Shown: positions 54,839 through 63,918 of the stretch, piece by piece | Numbering within the stretch: position 1 is the stretch's first letter | Layout: each line of letters starts with the position of its first letter | Assembly (NCBI RefSeq): GCF_020091585.1 | Contig: NZ_CP083582.1 | Location: 5,776,536 to 5,840,535 of the forward strand | Source of the DNA: Kovacikia minuta CCNUW1 | GTDB lineage: Bacteria; Cyanobacteriota; Cyanobacteriia; Leptolyngbyales; Leptolyngbyaceae | Direction of reading: 5' to 3' | DNA length: 64,000 bases | Notes under the pieces: model-generated | What the model was told of the DNA's origin: nothing | What the model saw: the letters and a program-made list of their open reading frames with translations, nothing else | Databases searched by the model: none | Translations under genes and position numbers: made by a program

Positions 54839-56722
54839 TTATTCCTTAAATCTTCCAAGCTTCCTCTTTACGTTATTTATATATTTTGTCGAATCCTGAT
54901 TAAGGGTATTTTGACTAACGTATTTACTGAGGGCTTTCTGATAGTCTTCAATCGCTCCTCGCCTATCGTTATAAAGATCAAGACGAGTATCTCCCCTACC
55001 TTCGTAAGCATGCGCTAACCAGACTTCATCATCTGGATTAATTTCGATCGCTTTGCTGTAATCTTGGAAAGCAAGTTCTTTGTTACCTGAAGCATAGAAG
55101 GCATGACCTCGATAAACGTACAGCCTTTCATCTTCAGATTGAGAATTGGTCTGCCTTGCATCAACTGCTTGGGTAAATTCTTCGATTGCAGCTTGATAAT
55201 ATTTCTGAGCATTGTTGTGATCTCTATTATTTGAGCTTTTTACACCCATCTCATAAAGCTCTCTTCCTTTCTGAAAATGAGTATCGTCTCCTACTGAAAT
55301 ACCAGGAGATGTAGAGAAAACTGAAGGGGTTTTAACATCAATTGGATTATTGCTAGGTTGCGGAGAGGGTACAGCAGGATCTTCAGTTAATGGAGATTCT
55401 GGAAATAAAATGGCTCCGGGATCATTTCTCAGCTGTCCATTTTGAAAAAGTTTTACTAAAGAAACGGAAGCTCCGATCGATAAAACAGCAACTAACACAA
55501 TCTTTAGTAAAGATGGATTTCTGAAATCTATTAACTGTCGAAAAGTTTGCAAACTTAAGTAGGGGGAGAGTCCAATTCGTTGTGAGACACGCTGCTCGAC
55601 CTCAGTAGCAAGTTCATCTGAAATTCGCAACTCATGTTGTAACTCTCTTAATCTTCTACGAGTAAAATCCTTTAACGGTTTTTCTCGCCTCATTTCCTTG
55701 ATTAGTTCTTGCTCATAACTTTCAATTTTTTTGTAAAGCTGACGATAAGGTTCAAGCGCTTCCGATTCTATTTGGGCAGCAATTTCTGGAGAAAGCCCTA
55801 ACCGCTGACGAAATGCATCCAACATTTTGCGTCGTGCGGAAGGTATTTGAACATTGTCTTGCAGGGGGACACTGAGCCATTCCTGAACTTGCTCAATAAT
55901 GGTTCGACGGGCAAAAGTAATCTCACGCAGATAGGCTAATCGTTCGATTTCTCGGCGGTAGCGCAGGAATGGATCGTTTGGTGGCACCCTTGCCAGTCTG
56001 ATATGGTAGCCCTCTTTCAGCGCATAAATTTCAGGCTTCATCTGAGGGGCAACTTCTCGAACCCTGCGTTTAGCATATTCATGCAATTCATCGATCGCAA
56101 TGAAGCCGTCACGGTCTTGGTCTGCATCGCCCGTTTCCAAACCTTCTACAAGGTAACGGGTATAGACGGACAATTCTGAGTCCTGCTGCTCAAAGGAATA
56201 TTCGATCGAAGATGAAGACGTGAGTACCGCTCCCCCTTCGCTTCCCAATTGAGATCTGATGTCTACAGAACCATCATCCTTGGCGGACATTCCCTCAGCA
56301 AAAGCACCACTAAAACAGCAGTCAAGAATAATGACTTGCCTTCTGGAGCGACTGTTTTTGATATTTTCCTGGATGAAACTGGCGGATGTTGCCGTTGGGC
56401 GCAGCAATTCTCCCTTTGAAGTTTTGCGAGTTTTACGACTGGATAAAAAGAACTTGCCAAAACTATCCTTAATACCGTGTCCAGAGAAGAAAAATAGCAC
56501 CAGATCATCCCGGTGGCGATCGTCAAATAACGCCTGGATTGCCTCTTCCATTTCCTGGTGATCGGGATTTCTTAGCATCTTGATATCTGACAGGGCAAAA
56601 CCGCCGATGTCTGGATGTTGCAAAACTCGTTGCATCGCTTCAATGTCCTTGACCGCCGCAGGCAAAGGATTTAACCCAGATTCGTATTCACTCACCCCAA
56701 TCAGTAGTGCAACCTTTGCCAT
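54839..56722 (-). CDS. caspase-fold protease (orthocaspase-like) with EF-hand, membrane helix and TPR
   Basis: A 627-residue protein. The caspase domain is at about 1-250 with catalytic H82 (LVLFFFSGHGIKDS) and C136 (VIILDCCFSGAFAEG). A canonical EF-hand-like loop lies inside it (DQDRDGFIAIDE, about 201-212), which could make cleavage Ca2+-dependent, as in eukaryotic metacaspases. Next are two related helical modules (about 290-400, MLDAFRQRLGLSPEIAAQIE; RRRLRELQHELRISDELATE), also seen in other cyanobacterial effector proteins. One membrane helix follows (about 417-437, LLKIVLVAVLSIGASVSLVK), then TPR repeats (about 480-620, AFYASGNKELAFQDYSKAIE). It is encoded 9 bases after a small EACC1-like protein. 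Together they look like an effector-and-adaptor pair of a cell-death or defence module. Confidence 0.88.
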   Translation of the reverse strand: MAKVALLIGVSEYESGLNPLPAAVKDIEAMQRVLQHPDIGGFALSDIKMLRNPDHQEMEEAIQALFDDRHRDDLVLFFFSGHGIKDSFGKFFLSSRKTRKTSKGELLRPTATSASFIQENIKNSRSRRQVIILDCCFSGAFAEGMSAKDDGSVDIRSQLGSEGGAVLTSSSSIEYSFEQQDSELSVYTRYLVEGLETGDADQDRDGFIAIDELHEYAKRRVREVAPQMKPEIYALKEGYHIRLARVPPNDPFLRYRREIERLAYLREITFARRTIIEQVQEWLSVPLQDNVQIPSARRKMLDAFRQRLGLSPEIAAQIESEALEPYRQLYKKIESYEQELIKEMRREKPLKDFTRRRLRELQHELRISDELATEVEQRVSQRIGLSPYLSLQTFRQLIDFRNPSLLKIVLVAVLSIGASVSLVKLFQNGQLRNDPGAILFPESPLTEDPAVPSPQPSNNPIDVKTPSVFSTSPGISVGDDTHFQKGRELYEMGVKSSNNRDHNNAQKYYQAAIEEFTQAVDARQTNSQSEDERLYVYRGHAFYASGNKELAFQDYSKAIEINPDDEVWLAHAYEGRGDTRLDLYNDRRGAIEDYQKALSKYVSQNTLNQDSTKYINNVKRKLGRFKE

Positions 56723-56731
56723 TTCCGAGTC

Positions 56732-57106
56732 CTATCCTGCGACAAACTTCTGTGCTGCTTCGATCGCCGCTGCCAACTCTTCTCGGCTATTGGCTTTGAC
56801 CTTCAACTTCTTGCCATTTGCTTCAACTTCCAGTTCAATCGGTTTACCACCCAGGCGATCGCCCAGAAACCCCATCAGCTTCTTGAAGTTTTCTTTACTT
56901 ACTTCTGCCAGCAATAGCCCGACAATAAACCCACCTGCTGTTTTATTTCCTAGAGGTGGATTCGGGTCGGGTACTCGTTTCACGTCCTCCACTTCATCCA
57001 GTTCTTTTATTTGCACCAGAAGCCGTTGGACTTCTTCATCCAACTCCTCACTATTCAGATCAGGGTTGTTAAAAGCAATGGTTAACTTAAGGTTGGATGC
57101 ACTCAT
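56732..57106 (-). CDS. EACC1-like effector-associated component
   Basis: A 124-residue protein from ATG 57106 (a TTG start at 57121 is possible but weaker, given GGAG before the ATG). The sequence is LKLTIAFNNPDLNSEELDEE, VEDVKRVPDPNPPLGNKTA, GGFIVGLLLAEVSKENFKKL and ELEVEANGKKLKVKANSREE. The E-x-x-x-V-R/K ... P..G..G....L....L ... V...G.....A layout resembles EACC1 (effector-associated constant component 1), small proteins recurrently encoded beside caspase or other effectors in predicted conflict systems. It is predicted to bind or hold the caspase inactive. The identification is by pattern and position, since the caspase lies 9 bases downstream. Confidence 0.7.
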   Translation of the reverse strand: MSASNLKLTIAFNNPDLNSEELDEEVQRLLVQIKELDEVEDVKRVPDPNPPLGNKTAGGFIVGLLLAEVSKENFKKLMGFLGDRLGGKPIELEVEANGKKLKVKANSREELAAAIEAAQKFVAG

Positions 57107-57478
57107 GCTGGTCAACTCCAAAATAGTTCAAGCGGGAGGGGACTATCGAAGACAGAAGGCAGAAGGCAGAGAGCAAAAGGGAATAGGTGGTAGGTGGCAG
57201 GGGGTAGGTGGTAGGGGAAAGGCAGAAGGCAGAGGGGAATCGGTTTTTCTAACCTACCAAGGTAAAACATTAAATTCCTGAAAGTAGGAAATCTTTAAAG
57301 AACGGAGGGGGGTAGGGGAAAGGATGACGGATGGGGGATGGGGGATGAAGAAGGGCAGAGGGTAGAGGGCAGAGGACAGAAGGGAAGAGCCATCTAGCTT
57401 TAACGGTAGAAAAGATAAAGCGAGACACATTTGAAGGATTCCATGAATAATGAATTTATCTCAACCTTCTTCTCACTT

Positions 57479-57548
57479 ACCACCTACCACCTACCACCTA
57501 CCACCTACCACCTACCACCTACCACCTACCACCTACCACCTACCACCT
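57479..57548. repeat. ten-copy CTACCAC heptamer repeat
   Basis: About ten perfect 7-base units (CTACCAC) lie just upstream of kefF. The spacer before it (57107-57478) is made of GGTAGGTGG and GGCAGAAGGCAGAGG words and holds no gene. Confidence 0.9.
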
Positions 57549-57555
57549 GAAACTA

Positions 57556-58191
57556 ATGGGCAGTCCTAACCAAATATTGATTCTGTTTGCTCACCCCGCA
57601 CTGGAAAAATCACGGGTGAACCGACGACTAATCCAGGCGGTGCAGGGGTTAGACGCCGTTATGGTGCGTGATCTTTATGAGGAATACCCTGACTTTAATA
57701 TCCGGGTGAAAGTAGAGCAGGATCTCCTACTTGCCCACGACATTATTGTGTTCCACCATCCCTTTTACTGGTACAGTTGCCCCGCCATCCTCAAGGAATG
57801 GCAGGATTTGGTGCTGGAGTATGGGTTTGCCTACGGTCATGAGGGCATTGCCTTACGGGGTAAGAAGTTCCTTTCTGCAATTACAACGGGCGGCGGTGAG
57901 ACTGCCTATTGCCGTCAGGGTTCGAATGTGTACACCATTCGGGAACTACTGGTGCCTTTTGAGCAAACGGCGCGGCTCTGTGGCATGGATTATTTACCCC
58001 CCTTTGTGGTGTTTGGAACACACAAGCTCCGGGAGCAAAGTGAGATTGCCAAACATGTGGAGGACTACCAGACTGTGATTACTGCCCTGCGGGACGATCG
58101 CATTCATTGGGATCAACTTCCCCAATTTAAGGTACTGAACTCCAATTTAGATCGGGCAATTCGGAAGGCAGAGGTGTCCCACCATGCATAG
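57556..58191 (+). CDS. kefF: KefF-like NAD(P)H oxidoreductase
   Basis: A 211-residue flavodoxin-fold protein: ILILFAHPALEKSRVNRRLI, then DIIVFHHPFYWYSCPAILKE, WQDLVLEYGFAYGHEGIALR and LSAITTGGGETAYCRQG. It matches KefF/MdaB-type quinone oxidoreductases. In enterobacteria KefF binds to and activates the KefC potassium-efflux channel and reduces electrophiles. Its reading frame overlaps KefC by eight bases, so the pair is translationally coupled. Confidence 0.9.
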   Translation: MGSPNQILILFAHPALEKSRVNRRLIQAVQGLDAVMVRDLYEEYPDFNIRVKVEQDLLLAHDIIVFHHPFYWYSCPAILKEWQDLVLEYGFAYGHEGIALRGKKFLSAITTGGGETAYCRQGSNVYTIRELLVPFEQTARLCGMDYLPPFVVFGTHKLREQSEIAKHVEDYQTVITALRDDRIHWDQLPQFKVLNSNLDRAIRKAEVSHHA

Positions 58192-60082
58192 TGGCGATTT
58201 TTTCTTTCAAGCATTTATTTATTTGATGGCAGCAGTGCTGTCGGTGCCGATCGCCCAGCGGTTGGGACTCGGCTCCGTGCTGGGCTACCTGATTGCAGGC
58301 GTCATTATTGGACCGTTCGGTTTGCGCTTAGTCGGGCAGGAAGGGGAAGATGTGATGCACTTCGCCGAGTTTGGCGTGGTGATGATGCTTTTCCTGGTTG
58401 GGTTGGAACTGCAACCATCGTTATTGTGGCGATTACGCCTGCCAATTTTGGGTTTAGGCGGGTTGCAAGTGCTGGTAACGGCAGCCGTATTCGCTGTAAT
58501 CGGTATAGGATTACGGGTTTCCTGGCAAATGTCGCTGGCAGTTGGGTTAATTCTGGCAATGTCTTCAACGGCGATCGTGCTTCAGACCTTAAACGAAAAG
58601 GGCTTGACAAAAACAGAAGCGGGGCAAGCCTCTTTTTCGGTGCTGCTGTTTCAAGATATTGCCGTTATTCCGATTCTGGCGCTGATGCCCCTATTGGCAA
58701 TCAAAGACGGAGCAGTCAGCCTTGTGGCAGCAAATGGAGTCATCTTTGCTGCCGCTGAGCAAACCGCCGAACAAGGGGCAGCCCTCCCAGCATGGCAACA
58801 AGCCCTTTTAGTCATGGGCACCGTCGTCGGGATCATTCTGGGTGGACGATTCCTGACACCACCCGTTTTTCGCTTCATTGCCACAACGCGACTACGGGAG
58901 ATTTTTACCGCAACGGCTCTTTTGCTGGTGATTGGGATCGCGCTGGCCATGCAGCAGGTCGGGCTTTCCCCAGCCCTGGGAACCTTCGTTGCCGGAGTCG
59001 TCCTGGCGGAGAACGAGTATCGCCATGAGCTAGAAAGCGACATTGAACCCTTTAAGGGGCTATTGTTAGGGCTGTTTTTTATTGCGGTAGGAGCCAGCAT
59101 CAACTTTAATTTGCTCATTCAGCAACCCCTGTTAATTTTGGCGCTGGTCATTGGGCTGGCGATCGTCAAATTCGGGGTGCTGTTTATTCTGGGACGCTTC
59201 TTTCGGATGGATCTCAGCCAGAGCTTTTTATTTGCCTTTGCCCTGGCGCAGGGTGGCGAATTTGCCTTTGTGTTATTTTCCTTTGCGACCCAAAACCGGG
59301 TGTTAACACCAACGGTTGCGGGCCCACTGGTGGCAGCGGTAGCACTATCCATGATGCTAACGCCCCTACTCATGACCATGAACGATCGCTTTGTACAGCC
59401 TCATTTTGCCGTATCGGAAGATGAACGGGAGGCAGACGAAATTGACGACAACGAAAACCCCGTCATCATTGCCGGCTTTGGTCGGTTCGGGCAAATTGTC
59501 GGACGATTACTGCTTGCCAATGGTTGCCAGATCACCGTGTTGGATCATAGTCCAACTCAGATTGACCTGTTGCGGCGGTTTGAATGGAAAGTATTCTACG
59601 GTGATGCTTCCCGCATTGACTTGCTGCATGCAGCGGGAGCCGCCCAGGCGAAGTTGCTGGTGGTCGCCATCGACGATCGCGAGAAAATTCTGGATATTGT
59701 CAATCTAACCCGTAAACACTTTCCCCACTTGAAGGTTCTGGCACGGGCAATCGATCGTCGCCATGCCTACGAACTCATCCGGCGAGGGGTTGAGGTGGTG
59801 CAACGGGAAACCTTTAGTTCTGCCCTGGATATGGGTGTGGAAGCCCTCAAACTACTGGGCGTTCGTTCCTACAAAGCAAATCGTGCCGCCCGCACGTTTA
59901 AGAGCCATGATGAAGAAGCGATGTATGAAATCGCGGTGACAGAGGCAGATGATTCGGCAATTCTGGCTCGATCGCGACAACTCGCCCATGACCTGGAGCA
60001 GTTGTTGCAATCGGACAATCGGGATTTAATTGGTGAAGACGATCGGGCCTGGGACATCTCGGAATTACGGAAAGACGCGTAA
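58184..60082 (+). CDS. kefC: glutathione-regulated K+ efflux antiporter KefC-like
   Basis: A 632-residue cation/proton antiporter-2 protein. A membrane part of about 12-13 helices spans residues 1-390 (GYLIAGVIIGPFGLRLV, ALGTFVAGVVLAENEYRHEL, LFAFALAQGGEFAFVLFSF). A cytosolic RCK/TrkA-N domain follows (IIAGFGRFGQIVGRLLLANG, DIVNLTRKHFPHLKVLARAI). The N-linked HELESD(IE)PFKGLLLGLFFIAVG core is a family mark. It would export K+ under electrophile or acid stress. KefF precedes it with an 8-base overlap. Confidence 0.92.
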   Translation: MHSGDFFFQAFIYLMAAVLSVPIAQRLGLGSVLGYLIAGVIIGPFGLRLVGQEGEDVMHFAEFGVVMMLFLVGLELQPSLLWRLRLPILGLGGLQVLVTAAVFAVIGIGLRVSWQMSLAVGLILAMSSTAIVLQTLNEKGLTKTEAGQASFSVLLFQDIAVIPILALMPLLAIKDGAVSLVAANGVIFAAAEQTAEQGAALPAWQQALLVMGTVVGIILGGRFLTPPVFRFIATTRLREIFTATALLLVIGIALAMQQVGLSPALGTFVAGVVLAENEYRHELESDIEPFKGLLLGLFFIAVGASINFNLLIQQPLLILALVIGLAIVKFGVLFILGRFFRMDLSQSFLFAFALAQGGEFAFVLFSFATQNRVLTPTVAGPLVAAVALSMMLTPLLMTMNDRFVQPHFAVSEDEREADEIDDNENPVIIAGFGRFGQIVGRLLLANGCQITVLDHSPTQIDLLRRFEWKVFYGDASRIDLLHAAGAAQAKLLVVAIDDREKILDIVNLTRKHFPHLKVLARAIDRRHAYELIRRGVEVVQRETFSSALDMGVEALKLLGVRSYKANRAARTFKSHDEEAMYEIAVTEADDSAILARSRQLAHDLEQLLQSDNRDLIGEDDRAWDISELRKDA

Positions 60083-60128
60083 TCGGTAGTACTCAACCAA
60101 AGAGTCCAGAGGTGAGGGAGCACAACTG

Positions 60129-61031
60129 ATGAAATTGATCAGCTATGTGTTTTTGTTGAGCATTGGGATAATTTGGGGGGCACATTTCCTATTCAATGAA
60201 ATCGCGATTCGCTCAATTCCCCCTGTTTCAGTGGCAGTGGGAAGGGCGTTCTTGGGTGCAGTGACATTAACGCTGCTGTTGCAACTCAGTCATTTGCAGC
60301 GGCACCCATGCCACCCCTGCGCTCAAATTCAACCCACCCACACAGAAGCCCTTCAGCTATGGCGACAACTCTTTATCATTGCCCTGTTCGAAGCAACCCT
60401 GCCATTCTTCCTCCTGGGTTGGGGGCAACAACGCATTGATAGCGGTCATGCAGCAATTTTGATGGGCACAGTGCCGATTATGACAGTCATTTTGGCTAAA
60501 TTTCTGATTCCGGATGCGGGACTTAAATTTGGCAACCTCGCCAGTATTTCTCTGGGGTTTGTTGGTGTGATTGTTCTCGTCGGTTCAACCAGTTCCCTTA
60601 GCGCTCCCAGCACGATAGCCGGGAAACTCGCAATTCTGCTGGCAGCTCTCAGCTTTTCATTGTCCCTGATTCTAATTAAAAATCTACCGACTGCGACGCC
60701 CATTCGTTCGGCTCGAAACGTACTGTTCTGTGCCTCGATTCAACTCATTCCGATCGCCCTCATCGTTGACCGTCCCTGGTTGTTGCGTCCCCCGATCGAA
60801 AGTATTCTGTCGATTCTTTTTCTGGGCGCAGCCTGTAGCGGCATTGCCTATATGTTGTACTTTGCCCTGATCCAGCAAAACAGCCCCACCTTTGCCTCCT
60901 TCAGCAATTACCTGATCCCATTGTTTGGCACTCTATTTGGGCATGTTTTCCTGCACGAAACAGTCCATCCATCTGAGCTACTGGCATTACTAATGATCAT
61001 CACTGCAACCGTGGTAAATGGATTGGTTTAG
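60129..61031 (+). CDS. EamA/DMT family exporter
   Basis: A 300-residue transporter with ten membrane helices in two EamA halves. First half: YVFLLSIGIIWGAHFLFNEI, IALFEATLPFFLLGWGQQRI and ILMGTVPIMTVILAKFLI. Second half: LAILLAALSFSLSLILIKNL, SILFLGAACSGIAYMLYFAL, YLIPLFGTLFGHVFLHETVH. The substrate is unknown; relatives export amino acids or metabolites. It starts 47 bases after kefC and may be part of that transcript. Confidence 0.88.
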   Translation: MKLISYVFLLSIGIIWGAHFLFNEIAIRSIPPVSVAVGRAFLGAVTLTLLLQLSHLQRHPCHPCAQIQPTHTEALQLWRQLFIIALFEATLPFFLLGWGQQRIDSGHAAILMGTVPIMTVILAKFLIPDAGLKFGNLASISLGFVGVIVLVGSTSSLSAPSTIAGKLAILLAALSFSLSLILIKNLPTATPIRSARNVLFCASIQLIPIALIVDRPWLLRPPIESILSILFLGAACSGIAYMLYFALIQQNSPTFASFSNYLIPLFGTLFGHVFLHETVHPSELLALLMIITATVVNGLV

Positions 61032-61109
61032 CGGAGGGTGAGGCGTGAGCATTCAAAATGCAGCGGGCTAGGGGCTAGGGAAATTCTTGATTCTCAAATC
61101 TGCCTTTTG

Positions 61110-61205
61110 ACTCCTAATTCCTAATTCCTAACTCCTAATTCCTAATTCCTAACTCCTAACTCCTAACTCCTAACTCCTAACTCCTAACTCCTAACTCCTA
61201 ACTCT
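61110..61205. repeat. TCCTAACT/TCCTAATT octamer tandem repeat
   Basis: More than ten 8-base units (AACTCCTA type) fill the space between the EamA gene and the convergent Ser/Thr kinase. It is a classic cyanobacterial short tandem repeat. Confidence 0.9.
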
Positions 61206-61208
61206 TAG

Positions 61209-62700
61209 TCAGAGGAACGAAGAAATTAATTTGTAGATCAATCGAAATAAGGTTGTCACTGAGATTGTCAGCAATCCTCCTAATAGGGCGATCGTCAAAA
61301 TTGCCGTTAGTGGATTTACACCTCCTCCAGCAACCGTAATGACCTGACGCAGAGGCGAAAAAAACATCACGGCTCCCAAAGTCAGCATCGCAATCACAAA
61401 CAAATCGGCGCGTTCGATGATGCGGCGCGACTGGGCTAGTACCAATCCAGCCAATAGCAATAACCAGAACCCAGCGCTGAGAAAGGTCGTCCCCAATAGG
61501 CTAACCAGCGCGATCGCCAGCAACCCACCCTCAAAACCTGTAAACATTCGCCCCTCCCAGTAGCTCCAGCGTTGAGAAAGGAGAAACCGCTGGTTTCTGT
61601 TGTACGGGTTTAGCGGCAGCGCTGACAGGCGCAGGGGGCTGGGCAGGCTGAGCTGGGATCGTTGTGGGAGGGGTGGGTGAAGCAGGGGAGGAGGGAGAGG
61701 GAGGAGGGGAAGGGGGAGATACGGCTTTACGAGAAGGAGTGGGAGCGATCGGCTGTTTGAGGGCTTCCAGTACCTCGGTGGCTGAGTGAAAACGTTCACT
61801 GGGAGTTGGTAACAACATCCGATCCAGCACATCCGCCAGGGGGCTAGTGACCTGGGCAACATAATTGCGCCATTTCCAGGTATTGCTATAAGAATCCAAC
61901 AGTTCGTTTGGCTGTTTGCCCGTCAGCAACATCATGCAGGTGACTGCCAGGGCATACAGATCCGTTGAGGGGTAAACCTCACTGCCCGAAACCTGCTCTG
62001 GTGGGGCAAACCCCTGGGAATAAATACCGGTTGAGCGGGCAGCCGCAACGCCCCCCTTAGTTGCCTGTTTGACGGCCCCAAAGTCCAGTAAATAAAACCG
62101 CCCATTGCGGTGGCGCATGATGTTGGAAGGTTTAATATCACGATGAATAGAACCATTTTCGTGAATAAACCTTAGAACAGGCAAAATCGATTCCAATAGT
62201 TCCATCACTTCATCACTGGAAAGCTGGCCTTTCTGCTCCAGTTCCTCCTCCATCGTTTGCCCATCAATATATTCCTGCACCAGATAGAAAAATTTGTCCT
62301 GCTTTCCCGGTTGCAGACCAGGCACCGTCATTTCAAAAAAAGCGTAGGAGTCAGGAATCTGAGGGTGGGCATTTCCCAGACTTTCCAACACATCCCCTTC
62401 CCGCTCAAACAAGTCCTGGGCAATTTGCAGCTGTGCCGGACTGAGGTTGCCAGAGGGTTGAAACTGTTTGACTACACACTGCCGGAGGCTGCGGGTGTCC
62501 CGATCGCGCGCCAGAAACGCTGCCCCAAAGCCTCCTTGCCCCAGCAACTTGAGTGGCAAATAATGCCCACCCACAATCAGTTGCATGCCACAGGCAGTAC
62601 AAAATTTTTGCGGCACCGATCGCAGAACTGCGGGATCGTCCAGGTCAGGAAAAGGGTTAACAGGTCTGGGACAGCCCGGACGAGTGCAATAGAGATCCAT
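61209..62700 (-). pseudogene. Ser/Thr protein kinase with Cys-rich N-terminus and membrane domain, frameshifted by +1
   Basis: Part 1 encodes an N-terminal zinc-ribbon-like region (CTRPGCPRPVNP and KFCTACGMQL) and a Hanks-type kinase. The kinase shows a glycine loop (LGQGGFGAAFLARD), VVKQF, the catalytic loop IHRDIKPSNIMRHR and the LLDFGAVKQ activation segment. A Pro/Ser-rich linker follows. The frame then breaks near 61545-61548 (GGGGCGAATGTTTACAGG). Removing one base joins LELLGGA to FTGFEGGLLAIALVSLLGTT and three or so membrane helices (TFLSAGFWLLLLAGLVLAQS, VMFFSPLRQVITV, GLLTISVTTLFRLI). It is therefore a membrane-tethered kinase of about 497 residues in one complete gene with an inserted base. 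Confidence 0.87.
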
Positions 62701-62706
62701 AGAACG

Positions 62707-63733
62707 CTAATCTATCTCTGGCACAATTAAACGGGTATTGCCCGAAGTGGGCGCAACAGATTTGGGCGGCTCCACATGCCCTGCATCATAACGCTGTTGG
62801 ACCTCTGTTGTATAAGACGCAAACTTGGGTAAAATCTCGCGACAAAAAGCTTCCGCTGCCTTAGAACGATAGCGATTCGGGTTAATAATGACCGATAGCA
62901 TGCGTTTAACCACCACATCGTCAATTTGTGCCCGGTGCAAAACCCCCATTTGCAGTTCCTTTTCAATTGCCGTTGTGGAAACAAACGCTGCTCCCAATCC
63001 TGCCTGAACCGCATTTTTAATCGCTTCGATCGTATTCAGTTCCATCTCGATCCGCAAGCGTCGGGTTTCAATGCCTCCCCGCGCCAACACCTGATCAATT
63101 ACCTTGCGAATAGTTGACTGAGAATCCAAAGTAATAAATTGAAGCTTATACAAATCATCTTTCTGGACGGTTTCCACCCTGGCAAGCGGATGAAAGACAG
63201 GCAGAATCAATGCTAGTTCATCTTCAGCATAGGGAATAATTTCTAAAGAGTCCTGGAGTTCGGGAGAAACCTCACCTCCAATAATTGCCAGGTCAATTTG
63301 CCCATTTGCAACAGCTCCAGGAGGTGCGGCGGGTTGAATGAACATGCAACTGCACAGCAACATCAGGGTATTGCTGCCGAAACAACCCAATCATCCGGGG
63401 CAACAGATAGGTTCCCGTCGTTTGGCTGGCCCCAATTACCAGCGTGCCACCCTGGAGATTCTGTAAATCTTCGATCGCCCGACAGGTTTCCTGGCACAGC
63501 GTTAGAATCTTTTCTCCATAACTTAAGAGAAGGTGCCCCGCTTCCGTAAGCTGTGCCCGTCTGCCTCCCCGATCAAACAGGGGTACGTCCAACTGACGCT
63601 CCAGGTTCTGCACCTGCAAACTTACCGCTGGCTGCGATACATATAAACTATCAGCAGCGCGTTTAAAGCTCCCCTCGGCAGCGATCGCCTTGAGAATTCG
63701 TAATTGATCCAAAGTAAAAGGAAGGTCAGACAT
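62707..63733 (-). pseudogene. rbcR: LysR-family regulator RbcR-like, frameshifted by +1
   Basis: The repaired protein (about 342 residues) begins [20 protein letters not shown], with the HTH in [19 protein letters not shown], and continues [20 protein letters not shown] and [13 protein letters not shown]. After TSW the frame shifts near 63316: TCCTGGAGCTG becomes TCCTGGGCTG with one A removed. The rest is [35 protein letters not shown] and [20 protein letters not shown]. This is the RbcR/CcmR-type regulator that controls RuBisCO or carbon-concentrating genes in cyanobacteria and plastids. With the whole coding potential preserved, a base-insertion error is likelier than true inactivation. The longer start at 63775 adds a non-conserved leader. 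Confidence 0.9.
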
Positions 63734-63918
63734 AGTGCTAAACCTAAAAAAATGGAAGGAGCTGAAGCGTAACAACCTTGCTGGATAGGGCTAGACTTGA
63801 AGACTAGGATGCCAATGGGGCTAATCATGTTTAAGCGCAAAACCGTAACACAATTATCTACCCGGTTCTCCAGCAAAGCTTTTTGGCATAAGTTGTATTG
63901 AAATGTAAATTAAGAACT

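Noticed and set aside
57479-57548. A CRISPR-like array of regular units
   Set aside because: The units are 7-base perfect tandem repeats without spacers, so this is a short tandem repeat, not a CRISPR.
61110-61205. Regular 8-base units as a possible CRISPR or origin iteron
   Set aside because: No spacers, no AT-rich unwinding site and no replication gene nearby; it is a simple tandem repeat.
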